This document shows, piece by piece, positions 28,875-38,047 of a DNA stretch of 64,000 nucleotides (the first letter of the stretch is position 1; the number at the start of each line of letters is the position of its first letter). The notes beneath the pieces are model-generated. The model saw only the letters and a program-made list of their open reading frames with translations. It ran no database searches and was not told the origin of the DNA. The stretch spans positions 19,870 through 83,869 of the forward strand of contig CADBCS010000007.1 in assembly GCA_902793195.1 (NCBI GenBank). Direction: 5' to 3'. The translations under genes were made by a program, and so were the position numbers. This DNA comes from an uncultured Coriobacteriaceae bacterium. GTDB lineage: Bacteria; Actinomycetota; Coriobacteriia; Coriobacteriales; Atopobiaceae.

Positions 28875-29732
28875 CTACTGGCGCATGAATGCCGGCAGTA
28901 TGTCCTCGGTACCCTGCTCGTTGCACTGGCGTGCGGCCTCGGCTATCTGCTCGAGCGCTATGGCCACGCCATCGTCGGCAGAGGCGCCCACTTGCCAGCG
29001 TGCTGCCGCCTTGGCGTTATCGTTGGCATTGGCCATGGCGCAGGAGTTTGTAACGTAGGAGAGCATGGAAAGGTCGTTGTCCGCATCGCCAAACACGCAG
29101 ACCTCATCCTTCGAGAGCCCAAGCGTGCGCATGAGCTGCTTTACCCCCTCCACCTTAGACCATCCCTTAATGGCGACGTCCATCCAACAGACCACGGTAT
29201 TGGGGAAGTCGAACTCGGGGCAGGCCTCTCGCAGCTCCGCCTGCAGAGCCTCGAGCTGGTCCTGGCCACTAACGCAAATGACACCCGCCTTTGCCACGGG
29301 ATAGACGGGCAGCTGCTCGTGCCACCTCCCGCCCGAGATGAAGGCGCGGTCGTACATGGAGCCCATCTCCTCGCGAGAGATGCCCACCCAGTCGCCAAGG
29401 CCGTCGGCGCGATACGTAACGAAGGCGCAGCCAGGCCTCACCCGTACTATGCGCTCGGCGCGGCGCAGCGGCTCCTCGTCGAGGCTGCGCTCAAAGACGA
29501 GCGACCTGAGGTAGTAGACCTTCTGGCCGTTTACCGCAACGGCAGTGTTGTAGCAGCTACGATCCCCGCCAAAGAAGCTTGCGAGCTCTGCACGGTCACG
29601 ACCGGTCGCCGGGCCAAAGTCCACGCCCTGCTCCTGGCAGGCGTGGATGGCGTCTAAGGTACGCTGCGAGACGCGCTCCCGACCAAAGGGGATGAGCGTG
29701 TTGTCCATATCCGAGAGCGCGAGCTTAATCAT
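28875..29732 (-). CDS. Cof-type HAD-IIB family phosphatase
   Basis: A 285-aa cytoplasmic HAD-superfamily hydrolase. Motif I is DMDNT (Asp8 nucleophile, Asp10 acid/base), close to the N-terminus as usual for Cof-type enzymes. Motif II is in PATGR, motif III is a lysine in the AIKGWSK stretch, and motif IV is GDADND. A large C2-type cap lies between motifs II and III. Such enzymes dephosphorylate small metabolites, for example sugar phosphates, FMN or PLP; the substrate cannot be read from the sequence. The start at 29732 is supported by AAGGG eight bases upstream and gives the family's usual length. Confidence 0.85.
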   Translation of the reverse strand: MIKLALSDMDNTLIPFGRERVSQRTLDAIHACQEQGVDFGPATGRDRAELASFFGGDRSCYNTAVAVNGQKVYYLRSLVFERSLDEEPLRRAERIVRVRPGCAFVTYRADGLGDWVGISREEMGSMYDRAFISGGRWHEQLPVYPVAKAGVICVSGQDQLEALQAELREACPEFDFPNTVVCWMDVAIKGWSKVEGVKQLMRTLGLSKDEVCVFGDADNDLSMLSYVTNSCAMANANDNAKAAARWQVGASADDGVAIALEQIAEAARQCNEQGTEDILPAFMRQ

Positions 29733-29977
29733 GGGAAGTCCCTTCGGTCGAGGGTCCTGCATTGTCACTTGCCTAAGCGTAATACAGAACAGCCACATTG
29801 GACAGGTCACTGACGGGGGCGGTCGCCCCCTTTCACCCAACAGGTGCGTAAAACCTCACCAACCATCTTTGCGCTGCTGTGCCGACGCAAACAGCCATGC
29901 CGCCGAATACGGATCGGTGCCCCGCGAGCGCGGTGATACCTTCAACACGTGTCCAACAAGCGTGCGGAGGGAGCAAC

Positions 29978-31264
29978 ATGCATAAAGTAAGTAAGCGGCC
30001 CATTTGGAAGATGGCACTGGCCATAATCTTTGCCTGCGCATTTGCCCTTGCTGGGTGCGCCGGCACTGGCGGAAGCGTCTCCGGTGCCTCCACCGAGAGC
30101 ACGGCCAACGTGGAGCAGACGACTGCCGAGCAAGGCGAGCAGGCAATCACCGAGTCCGCGGACGCAGCTAACGAGGCCACCGCCTTCCCCTCCTGGAACA
30201 AGGACTCCGAGTCGCTCAAGGCCCTCGTTGACTACGTGAACAGCGTTACGGACGAGTCGAGTCCCGACTACGTCGACCCAAAGGATCGCATTGCCACCTT
30301 CGACATGGACGGCACGATCATCGGCGAGAAGGCTCCCCACTACCTCGACTACTGCCTGCTGCTCCACCGCGTTCTCGACAACCCCAGCTACAACGAGCCA
30401 GAGTACAAGCCCTCCGAGGAGACGGTCAAGATCTGCCAAGGAATTCGCGACACCATCAACTCAGGCGGAAAGCTAACCGACCAGCAAAAGAAGGACAAGG
30501 CACGCCTCATCGCCTCCGAGTTCGCCGGTCTCACCCCCGAGCAGTACCAAGAGTTCGCACGCAACTTCCTGCAGTCGGTAGACGCCGTGGGCTTCGACGG
30601 CATGAAGTACAGCAAGTCCTTCTACAAGCCCATGCTCGAGGTCATTCGCTATCTGCAGGCCAACGACTTCGACGTGTGGATGGTCAGCGCCTGCGAGCGC
30701 GAATTCGTGCGCGCAGCCGTGCCTCTGGAGATTGACATCGCGCCCGACCGCATCATCGGCACCGACGTGGCGTATGCCTCCACCAACCAGGGCGATGCGG
30801 AATACAACAAGTACAACATGACGCAGGAAGACATAGTCGTGCTCTCCGAGCCCAAGGGGCAGGAGACCGCCGAGGCCGGCAAGCCCATCGCCATCGCTCG
30901 CGAGATTGGCAAGCGACCGATACTGGCCTTTGGCAACAGCTCGGGCGACTACTCCATGCTCAACTACGCCAAGTCCAACCCCGACCACAAGGGAATGGGC
31001 GTGCTGGTGCTCTGCGACGACCTCGATCGCGAATACGGTGATGCGGAGCGCGCAAAGGAGCAGACAGAGGAGGCCAACAAGGAAGGGTGGGTCCTCTTCC
31101 ATATGTCGCCCGTGGATTGGGCCACCATCTACGGCGAGGGCGTAACGAAGACCCAGCTGCCCGGCGCCAGCACGGAAAAGAAGGACGCCGACAAGAGCGA
31201 GACGGCCAGCAAGCCCGAGACAAACCAAGGCGAGGAGCAAGAGGAGCTCGCCGCAGCGGCATAG
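29978..31264 (+). CDS. HAD-family phosphatase lipoprotein
   Basis: A 428-aa secreted, lipid-anchored HAD phosphatase. The start at 29978 has GGAGG eight bases upstream. The N-terminus is a lipoprotein signal with lipobox LAGC (Cys about 25), followed by a Ser/Thr/Glu-rich spacer. The catalytic domain shows motif I DMDGT (about residue 109), a Ser in WMVSACE, and GNSSGDYSM as motif IV. The C-terminal 40 residues are K/E/A-rich and probably disordered. It likely hydrolyses phosphomonoesters outside the membrane, as phosphate- or phosphocholine-scavenging HAD phosphatases do; the exact substrate is unknown. It stands alone between convergent and divergent neighbours. Confidence 0.82.
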   Translation: MHKVSKRPIWKMALAIIFACAFALAGCAGTGGSVSGASTESTANVEQTTAEQGEQAITESADAANEATAFPSWNKDSESLKALVDYVNSVTDESSPDYVDPKDRIATFDMDGTIIGEKAPHYLDYCLLLHRVLDNPSYNEPEYKPSEETVKICQGIRDTINSGGKLTDQQKKDKARLIASEFAGLTPEQYQEFARNFLQSVDAVGFDGMKYSKSFYKPMLEVIRYLQANDFDVWMVSACEREFVRAAVPLEIDIAPDRIIGTDVAYASTNQGDAEYNKYNMTQEDIVVLSEPKGQETAEAGKPIAIAREIGKRPILAFGNSSGDYSMLNYAKSNPDHKGMGVLVLCDDLDREYGDAERAKEQTEEANKEGWVLFHMSPVDWATIYGEGVTKTQLPGASTEKKDADKSETASKPETNQGEEQEELAAAA

Positions 31265-31287
31265 CCAACAGTCAGCTCGCGAACGGG

Positions 31288-31326
31288 TGCCGCCGCCTAG
31301 CCGTCGACAACGGCAAGGCGGCGGCA
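31288..31326. terminator. Bidirectional hairpin between convergent genes
   Basis: An 11-bp outer stem (TGCCGCCGCCT / AGGCGGCGGCA) plus an inner GCCGT/ACGGC stem lie in the 90-base gap between two convergent genes. No long T-run is present on either strand. Confidence 0.6.
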
Positions 31327-31355
31327 TTATGCTGTGCGTTGGGGTCGTTGACGTC

Positions 31356-32681
31356 CTACCTGGCGTTTATGATCTCGTCGGCAACGCCGCTGTCAATAAG
31401 GCGCAACATGATCGCGGCGTACTCGTAGTCGAACTGCGTTCCCATTCCGTTTGCAATCTCGTCTCGGACCCTTTGCCGCTCCAACGCATCACGATAGCTT
31501 CTTGTTGAGGTCATGGCGTCGAAGGCGTCGGCAACGGCAATGATGCGCGCAATCTTGGGAATGTCCTCGCCCGCGAGTCCGTCGGGATATCCCCTTCCGT
31601 CGTAGCGCTCATGATGGTAGTGCGCACCAACGCTCAGGTACGGTGACTGCCTGATGCTAGACAGGATCTGATATCCAAGGACCGGGTGAACCTTGATCTG
31701 CGCGAACTCCTCGTCGGTGAGCCGGCCGGGCTTGTTGATAACGTCGTCTGGCACACCGATCTTGCCCACATCGTGAAGAAGCGCCGCAAAGTACACCTGC
31801 TCGCATTCCTCGTTCGACAATCCTGCCTCCTGTGCGATTAGCCTTGACAGGATGGAAACCCGGGCGGAATGGCCGCGCGTGTACTTGTCCTTGGCGTCAA
31901 TGGCGTTGGCCAGGGCCTCTGTGGTCTCCTCGAACAGGGCGGCCTCCCTCTCCTGCGCCTCCTTGTAGAACTTGAGCTCGCGAGTCCGCGCTTTGCCCAC
32001 TTCTTCGCCCAGGGAGGACAGCGCATACACAAAGAAGACGTTTACGACAACGACCAACGTCATGCTTATGAGTGACACGCCGTAGTAGAGGTACTGGATT
32101 ACGGATGCGGTGGTGGGCAGAATGATGCTTATCGCCAGGGCATACACCAGGCCACGCTTTAGTCGGTCGCGGTACTGCATGAGTACCGACTCCTGAATAA
32201 TGACTATGAGGAACGGCACTATGTAGCTGAATATGTTCCCCGGTGCCCTCTGATACTGGTTATGTGCGTCGAACGTGTAATACAGGCCGGTAAACTGGGT
32301 GACGATGATGAGGATGGTGCCAACGCAAAACAGTACGTCACAGACGAGCAGCCGCTTTGGTATCTCTTTGAGACCTCCCTCGTTCTTGTAGAGATCTATC
32401 ATAAATCGTGATACCAATAGCAGAATCAGCAAAATGAGGAAGTAGGTCATGGCGTTGCTGATTCGCACCACAAAGCCACCGAGCGTGGTTTCGTTGCCGC
32501 GGAATTGGTAGGACAGCCGGTCAAAGATGAGCTGCATCATGGCAGCCACTTCCATCAGCGCAAGGATGGACCTTCGCTTGACCGACAAAAACGTTGGCAG
32601 CAGCGTCATAACCGCCAAAATGCCGCAGCTGCCGCTCAAGAACAGCATCATGTCGAGCTGATGCGCACGCAAAAAGTCCAC
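31356..32681 (-). CDS. Membrane HD-GYP domain c-di-GMP phosphodiesterase
   Basis: About 441 aa from a GTG at 32679-32681, chosen because AAGGG lies seven bases upstream; a TTG ten codons earlier (32711) extends the frame but has no ribosome-binding sequence. The N-terminal half has about six to seven membrane segments with no recognised sensor. The C-terminal half is an HD-GYP domain: AALLHDVGKIG (the HD pair), a following HPxxGYQIL motif, then HHERYDGRGYPDGL containing the GYP signature. All metal-binding residues look intact. It is expected to linearise c-di-GMP and so oppose the three GGDEF proteins in this window. A short helical linker joins membrane and catalytic parts. Confidence 0.88.
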   Translation of the reverse strand: MDFLRAHQLDMMLFLSGSCGILAVMTLLPTFLSVKRRSILALMEVAAMMQLIFDRLSYQFRGNETTLGGFVVRISNAMTYFLILLILLLVSRFMIDLYKNEGGLKEIPKRLLVCDVLFCVGTILIIVTQFTGLYYTFDAHNQYQRAPGNIFSYIVPFLIVIIQESVLMQYRDRLKRGLVYALAISIILPTTASVIQYLYYGVSLISMTLVVVVNVFFVYALSSLGEEVGKARTRELKFYKEAQEREAALFEETTEALANAIDAKDKYTRGHSARVSILSRLIAQEAGLSNEECEQVYFAALLHDVGKIGVPDDVINKPGRLTDEEFAQIKVHPVLGYQILSSIRQSPYLSVGAHYHHERYDGRGYPDGLAGEDIPKIARIIAVADAFDAMTSTRSYRDALERQRVRDEIANGMGTQFDYEYAAIMLRLIDSGVADEIINAR

Positions 32682-32821
32682 GATCACGCCCTTTACATAT
32701 GTATGAGACAACTATTGTGAGGAGTACCGCTCATAAGAATAAGGCAAGCATGGGCAACCTCGTACCCTGTGCAATGCCTCAACATGTATTTCTCACCAGT
32801 GCGTGGCAAATGGGTACCGCG

Positions 32822-33748
32822 CTAGCTCTTGGATGACGAGACCGAGTAGGTGCCAGTGCCATGGGACTCAACGACAACGGTGCCGTCGACGCTCGTACGA
32901 TACGTTTTGGCGTTGGCCGCCTTGAGCAGCTTGAGGGTCTTCTTGTCGGCGGAGTCCTTTTGCGAGTCGGTGATGACGACGATCTGGGGACGGACGTCAT
33001 CGAGAAAATCGGCCGTGTTGGATGAGCGTCGGCCATGGTGCGGCATCTTGAGGACGTCGAACTGACCGTGCTTTGCCTTGAGGTATGCGGCAATTCCTTC
33101 CTCCTCGAGGTCCCCGGCAAAAAGGAAGGAATCGCGGCCGTTGGTGAGTGCCGCCACGAGCGAGGCGTCGTTGTCGTTACCCTCCGCTTCGCCCGCACTG
33201 AGCTCGTATGCGACTCCTGAGGGATAGATGGCAAGTCGCGCGTTGCCCACATTGAGGGAGACTTCCTTTGAAACCCGCTGGGTCGACGCCCCAAGCGCCT
33301 TGACTGCCGAGACACATGAGCGGTAGTTCTTGTCGGCCCCTTCGTAGCCAGGGAGGTAGACGGTCTTAACGGACACTCCCTCCCCTATCGTACGAATGCC
33401 GCCGATGTGGTCGCGGTCGTAATGCGTGATCACCATGGCGTCGAGGTGACGGACGCCCTGGGTACGTAGGTGCGCAAGGACGTTGGCGGCGGTATTCTCG
33501 TAGCCAGCGTCTATGAGTACGGCCGCATCGCCCTCCTGGACGAGGATGCAGTCGCCCTTGCCCACGTCTATATAGGAAACGCGGAGGGAAGACGACGAGG
33601 TCGGAGCGTTTGCAGAACCGTTTTGACGTCCGTCACCGTGAGCCAAGTCGGCAGGAGTCCGCGCGTCCAGTTCCCGTGCGCAAGCAACGAGGCACAGCAG
33701 GCAGACCGCGAACAGGGTCATGGCAATGTGTGTAAGAGTCTTCTTCAT
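32822..33748 (-). CDS. ComEC-like metallo-beta-lactamase-fold lipoprotein
   Basis: A 308-aa secreted lipoprotein. The ATG at 33748 has a strong GGAGGAGGG upstream. The lipobox is LVAC (Cys about 23). The rest is a metallo-beta-lactamase fold like the C-terminal hydrolase domain of the competence channel ComEC. It shows a YIDVGKGDC entry strand, the metal motif THYDRDHIGG, then NDNDASLV, FAGDLE and PHHGRRSSN. Stand-alone ComEC-like hydrolases are often extracellular nucleases or phosphodiesterases, so DNA degradation at the cell surface is a reasonable guess. No competence genes are adjacent. Confidence 0.82.
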   Translation of the reverse strand: MKKTLTHIAMTLFAVCLLCLVACARELDARTPADLAHGDGRQNGSANAPTSSSSLRVSYIDVGKGDCILVQEGDAAVLIDAGYENTAANVLAHLRTQGVRHLDAMVITHYDRDHIGGIRTIGEGVSVKTVYLPGYEGADKNYRSCVSAVKALGASTQRVSKEVSLNVGNARLAIYPSGVAYELSAGEAEGNDNDASLVAALTNGRDSFLFAGDLEEEGIAAYLKAKHGQFDVLKMPHHGRRSSNTADFLDDVRPQIVVITDSQKDSADKKTLKLLKAANAKTYRTSVDGTVVVESHGTGTYSVSSSKS

Positions 33749-34015
33749 GGAACCCTCCTCCGTTGATACGCTGAGTATATAACGGTTCACGCATATAAAA
33801 CCCCAGAATGGCTTGCCGACGAGGTACGTGTGGGGGCAAGGCTGGTCCGCAGCGCGTTTGCGGGAGCGCCGACTTATTACCGTGCGCCTGCGCCGCGTAG
33901 GTGGATGACTTCGCCCACGCCAGCATCGATTTACCCACCGGCGAACGCCAAGAAGCGCCACAAATTCCACGCACCAAGGACAAGTGCTCGGTAAGTGCGT
34001 TCTGGGGACATAAAC

Positions 34016-34681
34016 CTATACCAGCTGAGCAAGACTCCACGGGCGGTACTCTATTTCCTTGGCACCGTTCGTGCACACGCAGACAAGGTACGCACCAAGA
34101 TTCAGCTCCGAATACCTTGCCCCGTTCGCATTGGACGCAGTGCCGGGGGTAACGTCGAACGATTGGGGGTCCCGCGAGAGACCACACCCCAGAAGCTTTA
34201 TGTAGCTCTCCTTGCGCACCCAAAGACGAGTGAATGCCTGCGCCGCATCGGCTTGCCGGTCGAGCCATGCGAGCTCACGTGGCACGAAGCAGTGCTTGGC
34301 GACTGCCCTCCCATGGTCACAGACCTCCTCCACGTCCGCACCTATGGCCTCGGTCGACACCGCACAGATGGCAAGCGAGCCCGAGTGCGAGAGGTTGAAG
34401 TGAATGTTTGGCTCGTGAGCCAAGTAGGGCTTTTCGTGCGTCCCGTAGGCAAGCGTGAGGTCGGTGGCACCGGCCTCACGCAGCATATGCACAGCGAGCA
34501 ATCCCGCCCCCAAACAGAGCCGCCTGTCCTTGTCAAAGAGATACCGTTCCACCTTGCGACGTCGCTCGGGCCACGGCAGCATGGCCATGCCCCGCTCAAA
34601 CAGGGTGCGATCCTCAAGCTCGGACACGTCGTAGTAGGAGCACCTGACCATAGCCGGACGCACATCCTCCTCGCACGCCAT
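34016..34681 (-). CDS. 4'-phosphopantetheinyl transferase, Sfp type
   Basis: A 221-aa enzyme that moves phosphopantetheine from CoA to a serine of carrier proteins. Sfp hallmarks are present in order: NLSHS (about 96-100), GADVE (Asp116 and Glu118, Mg2+ ligands) and LWVRKESYIK (Lys157, Glu158, Lys162). The length matches Sfp-type enzymes (about 220 aa) rather than AcpS (about 120 aa). The ATG at 34681 has AAGG eleven bases upstream; an internal ATG at 34651 is possible. No NRPS, PKS or carrier-protein gene is in the window, so it may serve fatty-acid synthesis or a cluster elsewhere. Confidence 0.87.
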   Translation of the reverse strand: MACEEDVRPAMVRCSYYDVSELEDRTLFERGMAMLPWPERRRKVERYLFDKDRRLCLGAGLLAVHMLREAGATDLTLAYGTHEKPYLAHEPNIHFNLSHSGSLAICAVSTEAIGADVEEVCDHGRAVAKHCFVPRELAWLDRQADAAQAFTRLWVRKESYIKLLGCGLSRDPQSFDVTPGTASNANGARYSELNLGAYLVCVCTNGAKEIEYRPWSLAQLV

Positions 34682-34950
34682 GTCACACGACCTTGGGTCG
34701 CTCGATTTGCGCTGTCGCAACAATCTGCATGAGATTCCTTTTCCGGGGACACGTCGTATTGTAGCGGGACCGGCAAGCAGGTGCGCCCGGCACCGTTGCG
34801 CGGGGCTTGCTCTCCGTCCATTCGCGAACCGATACCGACCTGTCAACGTGGTAAGACGTGGCCCTCGACGTCCGAGGCGCATGCGCATAGGTAGTCTAAT
34901 TATGGGTACATCTATGCCGCGATTCTTGCTCCCAACACGAGAGGTCCGCC

Positions 34951-36750
34951 ATGGACGGCAACGCCACTGCGAACGCACACGAGGACGAGGCCGCAAGAGC
35001 GCTGGCGCGGGCAAGACGCCAGCGCGAGAAGCAGGCCAACCTCGTGGCAACAGAGAGGCTGAGCGACAACGCTGCCGTAATAGTGGCAGTTGGCGCGGGC
35101 GTGATCGTGGCGACCGTCAAGTTCTTTGCCGCGTACATCACGGGGTCCTCCGCCATGCTCTCGGAAGGCATCCACTCGATGGTCGACGCCATCAACGACT
35201 CGCTCCTCCTTGTGGGCAACAGGCTCTCCAAGCGCAAGCCCGACGTGGAGCATCCCTTTGGGTACGGCCCCGAGGTGTACTTCTACAGCCTCGCGGTGGC
35301 CCTCGTCATCTTTGTGCTTGGCGGCGGGTTCGTAATATACGAGGGTATCCAAAGCGTCCTGGCGGGCGGCCGTCCCATCGAGAACCCGCTCGTCAACTAT
35401 GTGGTGCTCGCAATTGGCATCGTGTTCGAGGGCCTTTCCCTGTCGGTCGCGGTACGCACAGTCAACAGGGAACGCGGCGACATGCGCATTCTTACCTACA
35501 TCCGCGAGTCGAAGAGCCCCACCAACATAACCGTGTTCTTGGAGGACACGGCAGCGGTACTCGGAATGGTCGTGGCGCTGGCGGGCAACGTCGCCTCTCA
35601 GATAACGGGCAACTACGTCATCGACGCGTGGGCCTCGGTGGCCATCGGAGCCATCATGGCCGCCATCGCCCTCGTGCTCCTGCGCGAGACCCGCGGGCTA
35701 CTCATTGGCGAGGGTCTCACGGTGGAGGAGGTCAACGACGTGGTCTCCATCGTGGAGAGCGATCCGGCCGTCGTAAAGTGCGGACGCGTGCTGTCACTCT
35801 ACCTGGGTCCGGACGACTTGCTCATAAACCTGGATGTCACGTTTAACGAGGACTTGGCCGAGACCGGCGTGCTCATGGCGGTGGACCGTATCGAGGACGA
35901 GGTCGTGGAAGAGTATTCGCAGGCAACGCGCATATTCATCGAGGCCGAGAGCCTCAACCAGGTGCGCCGACAAAGACGCGATCGCAGGCTGCAATTCGAG
36001 GCATACGAGGAGAACAAGCAGCTTGGCGAGCATCTTAGCACGGAGCAGTCCGACAAAGACGATCGCGCGAACGCCATCGAGACCCGCCAGACAGAACGAC
36101 GCAGGGAGCTTGCCCGACGATACCGTTGGGAGATCCAGCCGATTGCAGGCGCTGCCACAGACGGCAGACGGGACGCGACCACGTCAGATTCGACAACCGC
36201 GCAGGGTCGCACGAGGTTGTTCGACGACATTCCCACTATCGAGGGTGAGCGCATTGTGCTCAATCGGGTAGAAGACACGGACGCCGAGGCCCTGCAGGAT
36301 CTCGTTGACAACCCAATCGTACAGCGTTATCTGCCGACGTTTTTGTTCGAGCGTCAGCACAGCGACACGCACGAGACGATCCACCTGCTCTACCAAGACA
36401 TCTTTGCGAACAAGGAGTCGCTCTTCCTGGCCGTTCGCCTCAGGGACTCGGGAGAGCTCGTGGGTCTTGCCGAGTTCTACAGCCTCCGTGAGGGGCTGAA
36501 CAAGGTGAGCGTCGGCTGCCGGTTGCGCGAGCGCTGGTGGGGGCAAGGCATCGGCACCGAGACGGCACGTCTTATGGTGGGATACCTGTACGGCGAGACC
36601 GACATCAAGATCATCGTGGCGAGCACGATGGTGGGAAACGTCGCGGCAACGCGGGTGCTCGAGAATGCCGACTTCATTCGCGCGGCTCGCTATGTCGAGG
36701 AGGACTGGGGCTATCCCGAACCCACCATCGCGGACAAGTGGCTCTGCTGA
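34951..36750 (+). CDS. Cation diffusion facilitator transporter fused to a GNAT acetyltransferase
   Basis: A 599-aa two-part protein. Residues about 1-330 form a CDF-type metal-ion/proton antiporter: a helical charged N-terminus, membrane segments with the metal-site sequence SEGIHSMVD, a second site in LEDTAAVLG, and a cytoplasmic ferredoxin-like tail. A charged linker (about 330-420, rich in R/E/Q/T) follows. Residues about 425-599 are a GNAT N-acetyltransferase of the RimJ/RimL kind, with acetyl-CoA loop RWWGQGIG and the ending VLENADF. The reading frame is continuous with no sign of a frameshift. The transport part probably exports Zn2+, Mn2+ or Fe2+; the acetyltransferase target is unknown. 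AGAGGT lies six bases before the ATG. Confidence 0.85.
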   Translation: MDGNATANAHEDEAARALARARRQREKQANLVATERLSDNAAVIVAVGAGVIVATVKFFAAYITGSSAMLSEGIHSMVDAINDSLLLVGNRLSKRKPDVEHPFGYGPEVYFYSLAVALVIFVLGGGFVIYEGIQSVLAGGRPIENPLVNYVVLAIGIVFEGLSLSVAVRTVNRERGDMRILTYIRESKSPTNITVFLEDTAAVLGMVVALAGNVASQITGNYVIDAWASVAIGAIMAAIALVLLRETRGLLIGEGLTVEEVNDVVSIVESDPAVVKCGRVLSLYLGPDDLLINLDVTFNEDLAETGVLMAVDRIEDEVVEEYSQATRIFIEAESLNQVRRQRRDRRLQFEAYEENKQLGEHLSTEQSDKDDRANAIETRQTERRRELARRYRWEIQPIAGAATDGRRDATTSDSTTAQGRTRLFDDIPTIEGERIVLNRVEDTDAEALQDLVDNPIVQRYLPTFLFERQHSDTHETIHLLYQDIFANKESLFLAVRLRDSGELVGLAEFYSLREGLNKVSVGCRLRERWWGQGIGTETARLMVGYLYGETDIKIIVASTMVGNVAATRVLENADFIRAARYVEEDWGYPEPTIADKWLC

Positions 36751-36764
36751 TCGTCGCCCAAAAG

Positions 36765-36799
36765 GAGGTGCCACCCCGCACTTGCCGAGGTGGCACCTC
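36765..36799. terminator. Bidirectional hairpin terminator
   Basis: An 11-bp perfect inverted repeat (GAGGTGCCACC at 36765-36775, GGTGGCACCTC at 36789-36799) sits between the convergent CDF fusion and lipoprotein genes. On the minus strand it is followed by CTTTT, so it should work best for the lipoprotein gene. Confidence 0.7.
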
Positions 36800-36837
36800 T
36801 CGTTAGTTCGCTATGTCAGGCGACCCGCAGCTGTGTG

Positions 36838-37881
36838 CTAGTTCTCGTCGCTGCTGTTGTTGCGAAGCTCTTCCCCGGCCTCGTCGATCTCGTCCTGATT
36901 GATGACCTCATGGTTTTCGTCATCGCTGTACTTGACCTCGACGCCGTTCTGATAGACGTGGCTGCCGATGACGGTGCCGTCGTACTCGAGCTCAACCTCA
37001 TAGAAGGAGTCGCCCCACGTGTAGCTTACGAGCCACAGGTGGCCCATCCAGGCAACGCTGACGTCCTGGGCATCGGTCATGCCCATGGAAGCGAGCGCAT
37101 TGTACTTCGCCCTGGCAGCGGCCTGGGCATCGGCTTCGGCATCGCCGTCGGACGAGCTCTGGTTGTTCTGGTTGCTGTTGTTGTTCTGGTTGTTGCTGTT
37201 GCTCTGGTTGTTGCTGTTGTTCTGGTTGCTGTTGTTGCTCTGGTTGTTGTTCTGCTCCTGCTGCTGGGAGTCGTCGTCCTTCTTCTCTTCCTCCTTGACG
37301 TTGGCCTTGCGGATCGCGCTGACCAAAGCGGTAACGTCCTGGTTGTCCAGGGTGACTTCCTCGCCGCCGGTACCCTGATAGGTCACGCCGTAGCCACAGT
37401 TGTCCTCGATCCAGTCCATGACGACTGCCTTGTCCTTCTCGGGGCCATAGAGGTGCACCTCAACGCCATCGAAGACCTTGATCCAGGTAGCGGCAAAGCT
37501 CGTCTTGTCGCGATCGGAAAGGGGCGCCTTGCGGTCTGCGCCACCCTTGCGCACGACGAGTTCGGTAGCGCCGGCATCATACTTCGCCTGGGCAACGCCG
37601 TCTGCATACGAGAACTTGGGGTTTACGTACGTGGTGTCGTTGAACGTCACCATCTTGAACACGCCGAACTTCTCGAGCTTCGCACCCTTGGCAGCCTCGT
37701 CGGCATCCTTGGCGTCAGTCCACTTGATCTCGGCCTTGGTCTGCTCGGTTGTGGTTTGAGCCGGGGCCTCCGTCGTGGTCTCAGTCTTGGTCTCGGTCGT
37801 GGTCTGTGCTTGCTGGCCACAGCCTACCACGCCAAGCGCGAGCACTCCGGTGAGTGCATACGCGACTACCTGCTTTCTCAT
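36838..37881 (-). CDS. Lipoprotein with Asn/Gln/Ser-rich linker
   Basis: A 347-aa lipoprotein; the ATG at 37881 has AAGGG seven bases upstream. The lipobox is VVGC (Cys about 21), then a Thr/Glu/Lys spacer (about 24-50). A folded domain (about 50-195) follows, then a DDDSQQQE stretch and a very Asn/Gln/Ser-rich linker (about 205-250). A small C-terminal alpha/beta domain (about 255-325) and an acidic tail complete it. I do not recognise either folded domain. The low-complexity linker is encoded by a run of NN/NQ/SN codons that could slip during replication. The gene is downstream of a second T/E-rich lipoprotein on the same strand, but a strong terminator separates them. Confidence 0.8.
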   Translation of the reverse strand: MRKQVVAYALTGVLALGVVGCGQQAQTTTETKTETTTEAPAQTTTEQTKAEIKWTDAKDADEAAKGAKLEKFGVFKMVTFNDTTYVNPKFSYADGVAQAKYDAGATELVVRKGGADRKAPLSDRDKTSFAATWIKVFDGVEVHLYGPEKDKAVVMDWIEDNCGYGVTYQGTGGEEVTLDNQDVTALVSAIRKANVKEEEKKDDDSQQQEQNNNQSNNSNQNNSNNQSNSNNQNNNSNQNNQSSSDGDAEADAQAAARAKYNALASMGMTDAQDVSVAWMGHLWLVSYTWGDSFYEVELEYDGTVIGSHVYQNGVEVKYSDDENHEVINQDEIDEAGEELRNNSSDEN

Positions 37882-37993
37882 AGTGCTTCCCTTCGAATCG
37901 CTTCTGGCGCTACTTGTACGAAACGGTGTCGTACCTTTGCTTACAGAATAGATAAACCTGATAGACTTCGCACGCATTGTTTGGCATACGGTC

Positions 37994-38022
37994 AAAAAAC
38001 CGCGCCCCATGCAGGAGCGCGG
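37994..38022 (-). terminator. Intrinsic terminator after PepSY-like lipoprotein gene
   Basis: On the minus strand, CCGCGC and GCGCGG form a GC-rich stem followed directly by TTTTTT (38017-38022 and 38000-38005, T-run at 37994-37999). This is a textbook rho-independent terminator. Confidence 0.85.
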
Positions 38023-38047
38023 CCACAGAATTCTTTGAACCTCTACT

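Noticed and set aside
33749..34015. Possible small gene between the ComEC-like and phosphopantetheinyl transferase genes
   Set aside because: Open frames here overlap neighbours, lack ribosome-binding sites and show no protein-like composition.
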